Below are positions 42,822 to 53,829 of a DNA stretch of 64,000 bases, in pieces (the stretch's first letter is position 1; the number at the start of each line of letters is the position of its first letter). Below the pieces are notes generated by a model. It did not search any database and had not been told where the DNA came from. It saw nothing but the letters and a program-made list of their open reading frames with translations. Location of the stretch: the NCBI GenBank assembly GCA_015179125.1, contig WHVA01000029.1:124001-188000 (forward strand). Direction: 5' to 3'. Source of the stretch: Gautieria morchelliformis (lineage: Eukaryota > Basidiomycota > Agaricomycetes > Gomphales > Gomphaceae). Position numbers and translations under genes: made by a program.

Positions 42822-45411
42822 TCACCCCCCCTCTAGAGTGCTGTGTCCTCGAAGCACAGGTCATTATCAAATGGAAAGCTGTTGACTTGACCCTTCGGGG
42901 TGCTCCTGGGTGGGTTCAGTAAAATTCCCGCACTTTGGCCGGTGCATGGACATCATCTTTGGAGACCCACAAGTTCTCCTCATACCCATAGCCTTCCCAC
43001 TTGACTAAGAACTGGAGGCGACCTTGTACGAGGTGGCTGTCGAGGATCTTGTCAACGACATAGTGTTCCTCGCTTTCAACAATTTCTGGTGGTGGTGGGG
43101 GTTCGGCTCTTTGGCCTGAGATCAGGTCTTCTGGGGCTGGGAGGAGTTTCACAACATTGAACACTGGGTGCAGCCGAGCCATTAAAACAGGCAGGTGTAG
43201 CCGATACATGTTCTTCCTGACCCTCCGTACTACCATAAAGGGGCCAAGGTACCGGTGGGCCAGCTTAGCTGAAGGCCAGGTGGTGCAGATGTTGCTTGCA
43301 TCATGGAAGACTCAGTCACTGATGGTGTACTTGGGAGCAGGGATTCGGTGTTGGTTGTAATACCGAGCCATGTTGTCTTTCACCTTGACCAGTGCTACCC
43401 ATGCTTCCATAAGTGAGGCTTCCATCTGGTCCCAGAATTCATTCACAGCTTCCATCCGTCTGAGAATTTGGCTGGTTGGGTTTGAAGCCCATCCAAGGGT
43501 GCCAGCCAGTGTTGAGCATGAACGGGGTTTCTCAGGTCGAGGAGTGGACATAGTTATTGTACTGGAACTCTGCAAGCAGGAGGAGTTCATCCCAGTTGTC
43601 CTGCCTCTCATTCACAAGAGCTGAAGGTACTGTTCGAGCTCTTGGTTGACACATTGCATCTGGCCATCCCCCTGCAGGTGATACATGGTGGTGATGGCCA
43701 GCCTGATCCTGAGTATACAGTACAGTTCTTGGGTGAGCTTGGCCATGAACTGGGGGCCTCGGTTGGAAACTACCTGGCGTGGGAGCCCATGCAGTTTCCA
43801 GACATTCCAGAGGAACAGTCGGGCCACTCCGAGGGCTGTTACTGTGGTCATCATCGGGATGAAGTGGGACCTTTTGATTACTAGGTCCACTACACACATG
43901 ACCGCATTGTACCCATGGGATTCTGGTAGTTCAATGATGAAGTCTATGCTAACCGTATCCCACCAGGATTTGGGAACTGGGAGAAGGACTAGCTCACCCA
44001 TCAGGGGTCGGTGTTGGACCTTGGTGCATAAGCAGAGGTTGCAGGATTTCACATACCAGCCAATGTACCTTGACACCTGTGGCCACCAATAGTTCCATGC
44101 CACCAATTCCCATGTCTTCCACCTCCTGACATGCCTCGCTACCTGAGTGTCATGGTGTTGGGACACGATTTGGCACCGAAGGTCATGCACATCTGGGACA
44201 TAGATTTTTCCCCAGAACTGCAACAGCCCATCCCTCTCCAACCACTCAGCACTTCGTACCGAGCTGGAGTGCCCCTTCCTGAGTTCTTCCGCTGCCTTCA
44301 CAACCGACTCTTCACTCCCCCCATCTCAGAAACCCCTGCGGATGCCTTGGAGGATATCAGCTTCTTCGCCAACAGCTGTCACTCCTTTGAGTGCCCAAAC
44401 CACAAAGAGCTCTGGACAGAGAAGGGTCAGGTCAGCATTGTCCCCACTCCCAGAGTCATGGTCTGCACATCACAACAGGGTGTTGGGTTTACCCATGGAC
44501 CTTCCTGGCCAGTGGTGCAACTCAAAGTTGAACTGAGACAGTAGAGGGACCACCGGGCCTGTCTCCAGTTGAGCTTCTTGGATTTGCAGAAGTACTCCAG
44601 GTTTTTGTGATCTGTCCAGATTTCAACTTGGTTGTGAGCTCCTTCGAGGAAATGCCACCACTCTTCTAATGCTTGGATGATTGCCAGCATCTCCTTGTCG
44701 TGGATCTTGTAATTCCGTTCAATGGGCCTCAGGCTTTTGGAGAAGTAGATTATTGGGTGCCACTTCTTGTCTTGCCAGGACTGCTGGGACAGGACAGCCC
44801 CAGTAGCTGCATTGGATGAGTCGGCTTCCACTCAGAAAGGGCAGATGTCATCTGGGAATACGAGGATGGGAGCTGAGGTGATCAACTGCTTGAGCTTGTT
44901 GAAGGTGGCTTGCTCAACCTCGGTCCAAACCCAGGGGACATCCTTCTTGGTCAGGTCGAAGAGGGGCCGAGCATGATGGGAGAAGTCCTGGATGAACTGA
45001 GGGTAGAAGTTTACAAAGCCGACGAAGGACTGCACTTCATGCTGGTTCTGAGTGTTGGCCACTCTGAGAAACCTTTCACCTTCACCAGGTCCATCTCTAC
45101 TGCTCCCTCTGAGACGATGAGCCTGAGGTATTCGATTCAGGTTTTCTCGAACTCACATCTCTCAGGTTTAAGGAACAGCTTGTACTCCTGAAGCCTCTGC
45201 AAGACCGGTCATACGAGTTCCCAATATTCCGAGAGCGTCTTTGTGAATATGAGGATGTCATCAAGGTACATGCAGATGACACACTCTATAATCATATCTC
45301 AGAAAACATCATTCATCATGGTCGGTAAGGTCGCCGGGCTGTTCATCAGGCCGAAGAACATGACCTGAGGTTCAAACAGGCCTCAGTTTGTCCAGAAGAC
45401 AGCCTTCCACT

Positions 45412-46284
45412 CAGGGCTGTCCACAAGTCCAGGTTCCTGCAGGTGACTCGCAGTTCAACCTGCGATTTTAACCTGCAGATCCAACTCCCACAAGTCCAGG
45501 TGACCCGGCGCCTAAAAACCTGGCAAGTCCAGGTTTGGCCTTTGGAATTCCGCAGGTGACTCGCAGACCTGCAAGCCTTAAATGCCAAGAATTTTTCATG
45601 TCATTTACATGTCATTCCACTACTATTACCTCCTTCTGGAGTAGAGAAGTCGGTCATCTCAGGTATCTGTGAGCAATGATGTACTGGCTTGACCTCCTTG
45701 ACTACTAGACAGTTGAATAAAGACCTGAAACATGAAAACAAAAAAAGAAAGAAAGAAAAAAAAGCGCACCGGTAGAGAAGACGGTAATCTCAGATATCTG
45801 CAAGCAATGGTCTACTAGACAGTTGAATAGAGACCTGAAACACAGAAAAAAAAAAACACGAACCAGTAGAGAACTTGCAGATCTCAGGTGATCTGCGAGT
45901 ATGCCTGTTCCTCCACACCGATGTGGTGGCATTGCTGCCCACTGATTGACCTATGTAGGGCCATCAGTTGCACAGACTTGCAAGTCCAAACAGACCATGT
46001 GACTCGCTGTCTGTTCATATGATCTGCACCTGGCCAGGGACCCGGGCCGTGTCTTTCCATGGAGGAGGGCTGTCCCTGCGGGAGGAGACGTGTCATGCAC
46101 TCGCAATGGGTGAGTCAGCTTGGAATAATCTGGCAAGTCAGTGCAAGTCACCCGCAGGTTTAACCTGCAGGTCCAAGTCAACCTGCAGAAAAACTCAGGT
46201 CAAGTCCAGGTTCTGCTTCTGGAAGCTGGCAAACCTGTGAGTCCAAGTCCAGGTAACCTGCAGGTTGACTCGTGGACAGCCCTG
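45412..46284. mobile_element. Non-autonomous hAT-type DNA transposon inserted in gypsy B
   Basis: 873 bp with inverted ends CAGGGCTGTCCACAAGTC and CAGGGCTGTCCACGAGTC (one mismatch) and an exact 8-bp target duplication CTTCCACT at 45404-45411 and 46285-46292, the hAT signature. Inside are many CAGGT/ACCTG and CTGCAGG motifs near both ends, and an internal duplication of about 130 bp (about 45640-45770 and 45765-45900) with A-rich tracts. No transposase. It interrupts the reverse transcriptase of gypsy B, whose reading resumes exactly across the duplication. Confidence 0.93.
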
Positions 46285-46664
46285 CTTCCACTTGTCCCCT
46301 TCCCGAATCCGGACATTGTTGAATCCCCATCGGACATCCAGCTTCGTAAAGTACCTTGCACCCCAGAGTTGGTTGATGAGCTCAGAGATGAGTGGGATCG
46401 GGTACTGGTTCTTGATAATGATTGCATTCAAGGCTCGGTAATCCTGTACTAGCCAGAGGGACCCATCCTTCTTCTTGATGAAGAAGACCGGGGATGCCAT
46501 TAGGGACTTAGACGGGGTGATCCTCCCGGTACGGAGGTTTTCCGGCAGGAAGTTGTCCAGTTTGATTTGCTCTGAGGAGAGGGCAGGTACACCTTGCAGT
46601 TTGTCGGCTTGGACCCAGGCTTGAGCTCGATCGCATGGTCCCAGACCGTCCAAGTTGGCAAGGC

Positions 46665-47541
46665 CTAAGGGTCAATATGCTTGACCCATTGATCTACATG
46701 GGCCCTAGCTTTGTTCATGTCATCCACTGTTTTGAATGTGAGTGTAATGTTGCCCACTGCAGACTTCGCTATTCCCCTCAGTGGGTGGTGCATCAGAGGG
46801 TTGTTCACTGGGTTTGAAACAAAATAGTTAGATATAAGGTCTTTACAATACCTTGTAATGATCTCCGGCTCCCATTTGAGGATTTGGGCATCCTTCACAA
46901 TGTTTTTGAGTGAAACAAATATCTGTTTTTGCTGCATCTTGGCAGCCATTATCTGTTTCTGTGTGACAGCTGGGTTGGTTGTCCCCCTGATGCCCTGCCT
47001 GGAAGCATTGGTGTAGGACATTTCCACTGTCAAGGCATGGGCCGTCGGACCAGAAGCTGAGGTGATAGCATCTTTCAGCTCCTTTACAGATCGGTGCTTT
47101 ATGCCAGTCTGTGATCACCATACAGCATGGCTGCCTCGTGGAGTACCTTGGAGATCGCAATGAGCTGCTGAGCTCCTTCCTTACCTACATTCCAGGAAGA
47201 TGGCCCGCATTTGAAATCACTGAATGATTTGAGCACAGTGGCCAACGCTGAGATGTGAGTTTTATTTTCTTCCATGATACCTCTTTGGCTTAGCACCACC
47301 ACTGGTTTCCTGGGTCAAGGGCTGGCATTGGAGATCTGGTGGGAATGGTCTGGTTCAGTGCCAAAGTGATGAGGCCCTGCACCTGCATGTTAGCAGGCAC
47401 CATAGTCACAGTGGGCATGGTAGGGGGTGTGAGCAAGTGGGGGGAGGTGGATGTATATGTAAAGGTGTGAAATAATAAGGAACTTAGCTGTCTTGGGCCT
47501 ATCCTTGGGTCTGAGAGGCTGAACTTGGCCTGACGGACCAT
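46665..47541 (-). pseudogene. Unassigned retroelement-like open frames
   Basis: Minus-strand frames at 47541-47290, 47302-47099 and 47033-46665 appear to be one coding sequence broken by a frameshift or introns. The last contains IFVSLKNIVKDAQILKWEPE and GIAKSAVGNITLTFKTVDDM; the latter looks like the nucleic-acid-binding part of LINE ORF1-type proteins, but this is a weak resemblance. It ends abruptly where gypsy B begins. Confidence 0.35.
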
Positions 47542-47920
47542 GGGAATTTTACTTACGGTGGTGGTACGGGTCCAAGAGAGCTCCTCCAGAGGTGATCAAG
47601 AGTTGAAGCTTAGAAACTAACTAAGGGTCAAAGGGTAAACTTTAGTAGTTATTCAGACTGAGGAATACAGAAGCATACAGGCAGGCTTATATATGGGGTG
47701 AGGATATGGAACAGGGGTGAGCCAATGAAGGGATGTGGAGGAGGGGTGAGATATGACTAACTAAGGTAGAGGTATCACAGAAAAGAGACAAATAAGGAAA
47801 TGTCTGTATGCTCAAGCTCAGGAACAGGTTCAGGCATAAGTCCCAGGAGGGTGGCAAATGGTATTCCCGGCCCTAACAACATTGCACTCTGCTCTCTGAA
47901 CCTCTGCTGTCAGCTAGCTT
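47542..47920. other. Spacer, no gene seen
   Basis: Upstream flank of the preceding minus-strand frames; contains GGGTGAG-type direct repeats near 47695 and 47745. Nothing else identified. Confidence 0.35.
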
Positions 47921-47929
47921 TCGCACCAC

Positions 47930-48355
47930 CTGCCATTCTACCATCTCTTTTGTGTCTTTCGCTACTTTTAGTCCCTCGAAACTCTGCATGTCTTTGCCCC
48001 CTTTCCCACCGATGTAGCTGCACTGTTTACCTGGGGTGGCCGTGGGCCGTGGGTGGCGACGAGCAGGCGTATATTTTTCGGCTCCTACTGCCACAGTGGA
48101 CCAGCCCTTCATACCAATGCCTTATTTAAATTGAACTTTTAAGCAGTGATGTGGACACTGATGAGCTGTCCTGAAATGTACTCTTCATAGTCATTTTGTC
48201 TACTGCACATCAGTGCCGTCCAACTGTGCAACAGCTTCGTCGGACCCACTGCAAACCAGCCCTCAAGCACTGGTCCACAGTGGCTTTGACACTTGTCATC
48301 AGTCCCTCAGGAACTGATAACAAGGGCCTTTTCTTCCTACAGACTTTCACTGACG
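47930..48355 (+). repeat. Dispersed repeat, copy 2 (CAGTG-rich)
   Basis: Second copy of the repeat at 31420-31845, same orientation. CACTGGTCCACAGTGG and GTCATTTTGT(T/C)(G/T)ACTGCACATC are shared almost exactly. Around nine CAGTG/CACTG pentamers. No clear terminal inverted repeat or target duplication found by eye. Confidence 0.65.
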
Positions 48356-48522
48356 CATGGCGAGGTGACCTCTCCTCACCCCAAAGGCATTATATTTTCT
48401 CATCTGGACTCATATATCCGTGGCGCGGAAATACCGGATCAAAAGCAGTGATTGCCCACTACATCTCAGTTCTCCCAAAATGGGAGTGAATACATCGCAA
48501 CATGCACATAATGTGCTATTCA

Positions 48523-49782
48523 TCAACTTTCTTCGACTGTCACAAGACAGGACAATTGGGCCAGATGCTCGTCTCCCACACCTGGGCATCTACTCACCGA
48601 TAACCGAAAGTCGTTCCCCGAAAGCTTCCTAGCATCGATATAAGCCACCAAGGCGCTCCCTGTTATATTTTCACAGCCTCTGAGCTCAAGTCGGCGTAGG
48701 CGCGGACCACGTGTACTGATTTGAGTGAACGCTGTGTCCGTGATCGTAGAGCCTTCGATACGCAGCTCCTCGAGGTGAGCAAAATCATTCTGGTTGAACA
48801 GCCAATTGTAAGTCTCGGCTCGCAGAAAATCGATACAATGGAGGTCGAGCTTCTGAATGCATGGTGCTCGCTGAGGCAGGCGCCTGAGTGATGCAGACAC
48901 ATCAGTGTAGTCGTCGTCATTCCATCGTTCTGCGTAGTCTTCCGTCCGCCATCCATCCAGCCGGACGGATCTAAGTGTAGGTGCTCGCAAACATTGCAGG
49001 ATGTCGAGGCCACGGCCAGGAACTGTGACATTTGCCACTTCAAGATGGGGAAGTGAGACGACGCGAGGGTAGTCCAGGCTATGGGTATCTTGGTACGAGA
49101 AAACTTCGTACCCGGAGTACTTGAGGGATTCAAGGTGGGGAATGGCTGCTATTGTGTCCAACGTGCTCTCAACAGACAGCGATATGTCGTCAGGTCCAGA
49201 GATGATGGTAAGGGCGACGACTGTTGAAAGCAATTTGGATAATGGTGGAGGAACCCTCAATGAAGATACTGTTAGGTTACGAAGTCGTGGAGAGGGATGG
49301 AATGCGTGCTCAAAGTAGGGCTGCTCTTCGGATGCAGGCATATCTTCCGTGTCTACCATGTTGTCGATGGCAATACGCAACTCCTCTAGAAGTGGTGCGG
49401 GATTGCCATTGGATAGATCTGCGGAGAGTGCGATTAATGTAAGGATTGTGTCCACCATATCATACGTGGGTACGTCGATGTTGAGGATACGGAATCGTCT
49501 GACATGGTCACGCAGCAACGCTAGCGTCGGCCATAACTCTGTGAATCCTATGGGGACCTTGATTAACACGTCAAGTGGCAACTCGCCCGATTTCTCGAGC
49601 CGTCGCAAGAGCCCGGCAGAATCAACAAATTGGTGCGGATGGCAAATGTGAAGGCCTGTCCAGAGCTGCGGTGTCGCATTAGCTATGTCTCTCCAGGCTC
49701 GGGAGACGCGCATAAGTTGCATTGGAGATTCATTGGGTAACAGACAGAAAATATGGCTCCAGACCTCGAAGGGAAAATACAT
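48523..49782 (-). CDS. F-box / leucine-rich-repeat protein
   Basis: Substrate adaptor of an SCF ubiquitin ligase, by family. Single exon. The F-box starts right at the chosen ATG (49780-49782): YFPFEVWSHIFCLLPNESPM, then LMRVSRAWRDIANATPQLW. After this come leucine-rich repeats typical of mushroom F-box proteins, e.g. LRNLTVSSLRVPPPLSKLLS, LRSVRLDGW, IQKLDLHCIDFL, LEELRIEGSTITDTAFTQIS, LRRLELRGCENITGSALVAY. The frame is open to an ATG at 49896 (38 residues earlier), but starting at the F-box matches the usual layout. About 419 residues, no defects. Mushroom genomes carry large F-box families, so the target cannot be guessed. Confidence 0.88.
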   Translation of the reverse strand: MYFPFEVWSHIFCLLPNESPMQLMRVSRAWRDIANATPQLWTGLHICHPHQFVDSAGLLRRLEKSGELPLDVLIKVPIGFTELWPTLALLRDHVRRFRILNIDVPTYDMVDTILTLIALSADLSNGNPAPLLEELRIAIDNMVDTEDMPASEEQPYFEHAFHPSPRLRNLTVSSLRVPPPLSKLLSTVVALTIISGPDDISLSVESTLDTIAAIPHLESLKYSGYEVFSYQDTHSLDYPRVVSLPHLEVANVTVPGRGLDILQCLRAPTLRSVRLDGWRTEDYAERWNDDDYTDVSASLRRLPQRAPCIQKLDLHCIDFLRAETYNWLFNQNDFAHLEELRIEGSTITDTAFTQISTRGPRLRRLELRGCENITGSALVAYIDARKLSGNDFRLSVSRCPGVGDEHLAQLSCLVTVEES

Positions 49783-50269
49783 GACTGAGGTTTGTGGTAT
49801 GTGAAACCTGCGAAGAGTTGGAGGTATTACATAATCCGCCGTCCTTACGCCAAAACCCACGGTCATTGTAACCTGCCTCCATGGGATATCGCACATCGCG
49901 GAAAACTAATTGGTGGATATGATACAAGTGTTCATATTTCACCTCATAGAGATTATTAGGTGTCACCAGGAAAACAGTAGAAATCTGCGGAGTCAGCGGA
50001 CCTCAGTTGAGCACTGGCCGCAGTACTGAGTTTTGAAGTTCGGCTTTCATCTCAGCTCGTGTACATACCAAGAGTGAGTTACGGTGTCGAATATCGCATG
50101 TGCGGCTAAGCAGGCGTCGCCAGGTTATTCTTACACATGTGCTGGTAAGCATATGCTCTTCTACATTCGCTGAGTCAGTGCTGTCATGCTGTACGTGTCC
50201 GCAATTGTAGCGCTCTGGCAGTCAATTCACATAGCCTAATTAACAGAGCCCAGAGTAAGTATTCTCACT

Positions 50270-50370
50270 TCTGCCATATTCTGCCAACACTATTCTGGAG
50301 GCCTGCCATCTGCCATGGCAATTGCCACCTGGCAGAATGGCATGGCAGAGTGTGGCAGGACTTGCCAACA
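50270..50370. repeat. Palindromic TGCCA/TGGCA cluster
   Basis: CTGCCATATTCTGCCAACA on the left is mirrored by TGGCAGAATGGCATGGCAG on the right, with CATCTGCCATGGCAATTGCC in the middle. It can fold into a long imperfect hairpin, as a small MITE would. Confidence 0.6.
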
Positions 50371-50536
50371 ACACTATGGGTAGGTGAGTTACAGTATGGA
50401 ACAACATAACTAGGAGATGTAAGTAAGCAGACGAAAGGGGCCCGGTCTGTGTGCACATCGTATCCCAACTGATAGAGTGCGCCGCTGACCCCCTGATTAG
50501 GACACTGGTTAGTCGAACAATTGTCCTCGTTTTTTT

Positions 50537-50584
50537 GCACAGCTTCCTTGACAGATCCATGCACAGCTTCCTTGACAGATCCAT
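50537..50584. repeat. 24-bp perfect tandem duplication
   Basis: GCACAGCTTCCTTGACAGAT plus CCAT, two exact copies head to tail. Confidence 0.95.
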
Positions 50585-50767
50585 GCACTATTTCCTCGTA
50601 TGTCTCCAGAAAACGTGTCTCGCATTGAATCCGAATTGTAGTCGGACCTTTTACCTGTCACATACACGCCCTCATACACGCCCTGATTTCCAAGAGTCAT
50701 TACCATATAAGAACGAGCGCGTACTTCGTGGGTCTGTTCGACCCACCCCCGAGTAACCTGTGCAGTC

Positions 50768-51419
50768 ATGTCCAGCTCAAAATATCGTGTCCGCGATGGC
50801 GATATTGTCTACGCGAAGCCGAAACGTCTGTAGAGCTTCTGTTTACTATGATATATCATGTATAAAAACTTGTTTGCAGATATGACGCCTCTGCCTCTGG
50901 ACAGACAGGTAAGTGCTCTCTGCTCTCTACTGCTACTAGTAACCATCACACTGTATTGCAAAGGGGAAGCAAGCACCTCACCCAGCCGTCGTTACCAAAT
51001 CCTCTCACCCTCATGAACACACCATTGCCCCCATCTCCAATACACCGATTGCACCTTACAAAGCAGTCAAAGAGGTGGCCCCTAGTGTCAAGGGTCTCAA
51101 AGGATACATGCAAACCAATCCTGTTCAGGTTTCGAAGTCGAATGTGCAGCGCCCTGGCAACAAAAATCACGGCGACAGGGTAAAACCCGACGAACTCGAA
51201 GAGGTCCGGGGCCTTCAGGCAACGACCCAGGCTAAAGGCCGAATGCTGGACGAATTCAAGGAACGCTCTCGAAAGAAACGAGAGGGAGAGGAGCTTACCT
51301 TATGGAGACAACAGGAAGAACAGCGCTTCCGAAGGAAACGAGAAGAAAAGGAGCGTTCTCGAAGGAAACAAGAGGACTCCTCTTCCAGTAAAGCTAAAAC
51401 AGAAGTAACGAAGAGCTAG
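50768..51419 (+). CDS. Small basic protein, possible PemK/MazF-like (SH3-type) fold
   Basis: Exons 50768-50825, 50880-50908 and 50964-51419 give about 180 residues; junctions keep frame, though the first donor (GTCTGT) is not ideal. The first 120 residues show a pattern like the PemK/MazF superfamily: GDIVYA at 11-16, a HPAVV strand at 35-39, and IAPISNTP at 50-57, matching the order GDxV, RPALV and CPITS known from bacterial MazF-type proteins and reported in some fungal proteins. Residues 120-170 are a Lys/Arg/Glu-rich coiled-coil-like tail (REGEELTLWRQQEEQRFRRK). This is a resemblance by eye, not a proven homology, and nothing shows toxicity in a fungus. No antitoxin-like neighbour is seen. 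Confidence 0.4.
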
Positions 51420-52880
51420 CGGGGTTACCTCAAGATCGGATGACCATAGCCATCTTCAGCCTCGGGAGATCATGCACCTTGTTTTTCCGTCCTATTATAT
51501 GTAACATTTTTATGTAAGACGATAAGGTCCTGCGCATGGACAATTGTACTCAGTCGACACATTTGCATCCTAGCTGAACTGACGTGAATATGTCTCTCTA
51601 CCCCACAGTCGGGAAAATATAAGCGGGAGTGTCCATGTTGCTCATCTGTACTCCATCACACGTGCGCTTGCCGCGACCCATTCAGCATGGGATGGGGGGA
51701 AAGAACATGATTGTACAAGCGTACGAAGATGAAAAGGCCTGTGTGGATATCGGATCGGTAGCGTGCAACAGCGCCCATCCCCGACTAGGGCTGCACACCG
51801 TCCGTATTACGGCTACGGCCGTATAATGTACGGCAAGTTGCCGGATACGGCAGACCGTATACTGTCCGTATGATCAGTACCTCACAGTAATACAGTACCT
51901 CACCCCTTCTGACGGTACGGTACGGACCGTCCGTATTACGGTTGACGGATCTATACGGGTCTATTATAACATGGTAAATGTCGATACAGGTCTAATCATG
52001 GTAGGTTAATGACCTAATGCATGCAGCTGTGCACTGAGCACATGCGAGATGAAGCTTTTTTTTGCTGAGCATTAAAACTTTGATGATTTCAGGCCAAAGA
52101 CATGCACATTGCAATGAGACTGTGTCATGACCTCATGAGAAAACTCAATGGTGACCCCCCATCCTAGGATAACAAGAATGTCAGTCCCAAAAAATCCAAT
52201 AACAACATAGTATGCAACCAGGGATACAGATAATTGTTGTGATTCATTTATTCTGCGAATCAGCCATCCATATTCAGCAAACAAACATCCCTGCTATGGG
52301 ACCTTCGAACTCTTCGCTGAAGTATTCTTCGCAGAACCCCTTTCACATTCGTTGATCCATCATTCACGTCAGGACCCTGGCCTGTGGAGCCATCCTCAAT
52401 CATAGAACCCATCACCTGTGAAACTCCCACTCCATGAATGACCCTCATGCTCAGGACACATTCAGGCAGTGCCAGTTGCAGCCTCTGTGCAGGTTAGCAT
52501 CAATGGGCTTGAGACCACCGCAGGACAGGACGGTCGGAGCTGCCAAAGCACAGAATCTCTATTAACCTTTCCAAAGCCCCTCTTTCTTGTTGGAATTAGC
52601 TTCACTATGGGCTCCACTCTATATAGTATGTTTCCCCTTTGTTTGTAACCCGACTGTGCATCTCTTGTAATACTCCAAACCACCTGGCCTCTTTCTCATT
52701 CGCCAGTAGCATACATGTATTCTCTATAAAAAGGACTCACCTCTCATGTATGTGCCCCAGTTCAATTATCATACGTCTTCCTTGTGCATTACCTTGCCCA
52801 CTTGTGAAAAACCAACTCTTGAGCTCTACCCTTCTATCTTGCCCCTCGTTCATATCAGGACTAGGAACATCGCTAGTGAG
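51420..52880. other. Intergenic region with CCGTA-rich block
   Basis: Apart from the CCGTA-rich segment (51790-51970) I see no gene. Short open frames have no family signature. Confidence 0.4.
51790..51970. repeat. CCGTA/TACGG-rich MITE-like block
   Basis: ACCGTCCGTATTACGG occurs at 51797-51812 and again at 51926-51941; between them CCGTA or TACGG recurs about ten times in both orientations. Similar but shorter runs are seen at about 34995-35060 and 53790-53820. Probably a non-autonomous DNA transposon; ends not resolved. Confidence 0.5.
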
Positions 52881-53189
52881 TTAAAACTACCAATTCTCCT
52901 TACTCCGAACCCTTGGGATTACTCTGCACCTGTTGGCAAAGGCCTCTAGAGGAGTGCCTTCCCCAACAAAGGGGTCATCTACCTCAGATAACCCTTCTTC
53001 ATCACTTCGGACCATTTCGCCAAGTGTTGTAAAGGCTTCGCTTCGACTGTAGACTCGGGGTCCATCTATCATATACCCCTTCATAGTATTAGTAGTAAGG
53101 TGATACTCTTTGCCAGCTACGTAGTTGATTCGCACAGGGACCTCTTGGTTCGCTGCGTCCGGGTGTCTCATATTCATCGACACCCGCTA

Positions 53190-53720
53190 TTAAACCTTAA
53201 AAGAACCTGACAATAATGTCCCAAGGAAGCCAGAACAAGTTGGGGGATTGAGCATGGCGACCATCCACCAATGGATTGGATTGCAAGTCTCAAACTCCTC
53301 TTGAGGAAGCTTGAAGAATTCATCAAGTTCATTTATTGCTGCCTTCACCTTCCACTGAAACCGCAATGTAAAATTCTTTTGAGGGGGGTGAGGAGGGGCT
53401 GAAGTTTCAGCTGATGGATTGGGCACAGGGTCAGTCACTTGCAAAGGCACAGAGTGTTTACCAGCATAATGGGTCTCATAGTATTCATACAGATTCATTT
53501 TTGATGATTTGAGATAGGCAGAAGTGACTCATTGCCTGCATAATCTAGCACCATTCCTTCATAAGAGATGCAAGGATCAAGTACTAGAATATTGTCAGTA
53601 GAACCACATATCACGATCAAATCAGCAACGCACATGTGGCCCAAGTATAGAAGGGTGATTTGTATAATCACTAAGTTTGGTGTGTGCATCAATGAGACCA
53701 TGCTTGATACTTGGAGAAAC
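53190..53720 (-). pseudogene. hAT transposase C-terminal relic
   Basis: Minus-strand reading has INELDEFFKLPQEEFETCNP followed by IHWW, recalling the DELxxYL...DPLxWW block that precedes the dimerisation domain of hAT transposases. It ends in a stop soon after, and neighbouring frames are broken. Weak but specific resemblance. Confidence 0.45.
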
Positions 53721-53829
53721 ATCCTCGGTTTGCTCGCTTGGTAGAGGGAGACAACATTGGAGATACTTACTTAATACATACCCATATACGATGGCCGTAC
53801 ATACCGTACACGGCGTAATGTCCATCGGT

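Larger units (their letters stand above)
42419..46650 (-). pseudogene. Decayed Ty3/gypsy element, family B (3' half)
   Basis: Relative of gypsy A in the same orientation. From right to left: RT start (LDNFLPENLRTGRITPSKSL, FFIKKKDGSLWLVQDYRALN), an 873-bp insertion (45412-46284), RT continuation (LFEPQVMFFGL, VQSFVGFVNFYPQFIQDFSH), RNase H (MEADSSNAATGAVLSQQSWQ), integrase finger (HDTQVARHVRRWKTWELVAW), core (ESHGYNAVMCVVDLV), chromodomain (LVKWEGYGYEENLWVSKDDV), then the purine tract and an LTR at 42419-42821. Many frameshifts and stops. Gag, protease and the 5' LTR are missing; similarity to family A stops near 46650, where a different sequence begins. Confidence 0.9.
49900..50760. other. 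Divergent intergenic region
   Basis: Lies between the F-box gene (minus) and the small PemK-like gene (plus), so it should carry both promoters. Contains the TGCCA palindromic cluster (50270-50370) and the 24-bp duplication (50537-50584). No further gene recognised. Confidence 0.5.

Noticed and set aside
50700-50760. GTGGGTCTGTTCGACCCAC hairpin resembling a tRNA T-arm
   Set aside because: No acceptor, D or anticodon arms around it; not a tRNA gene.
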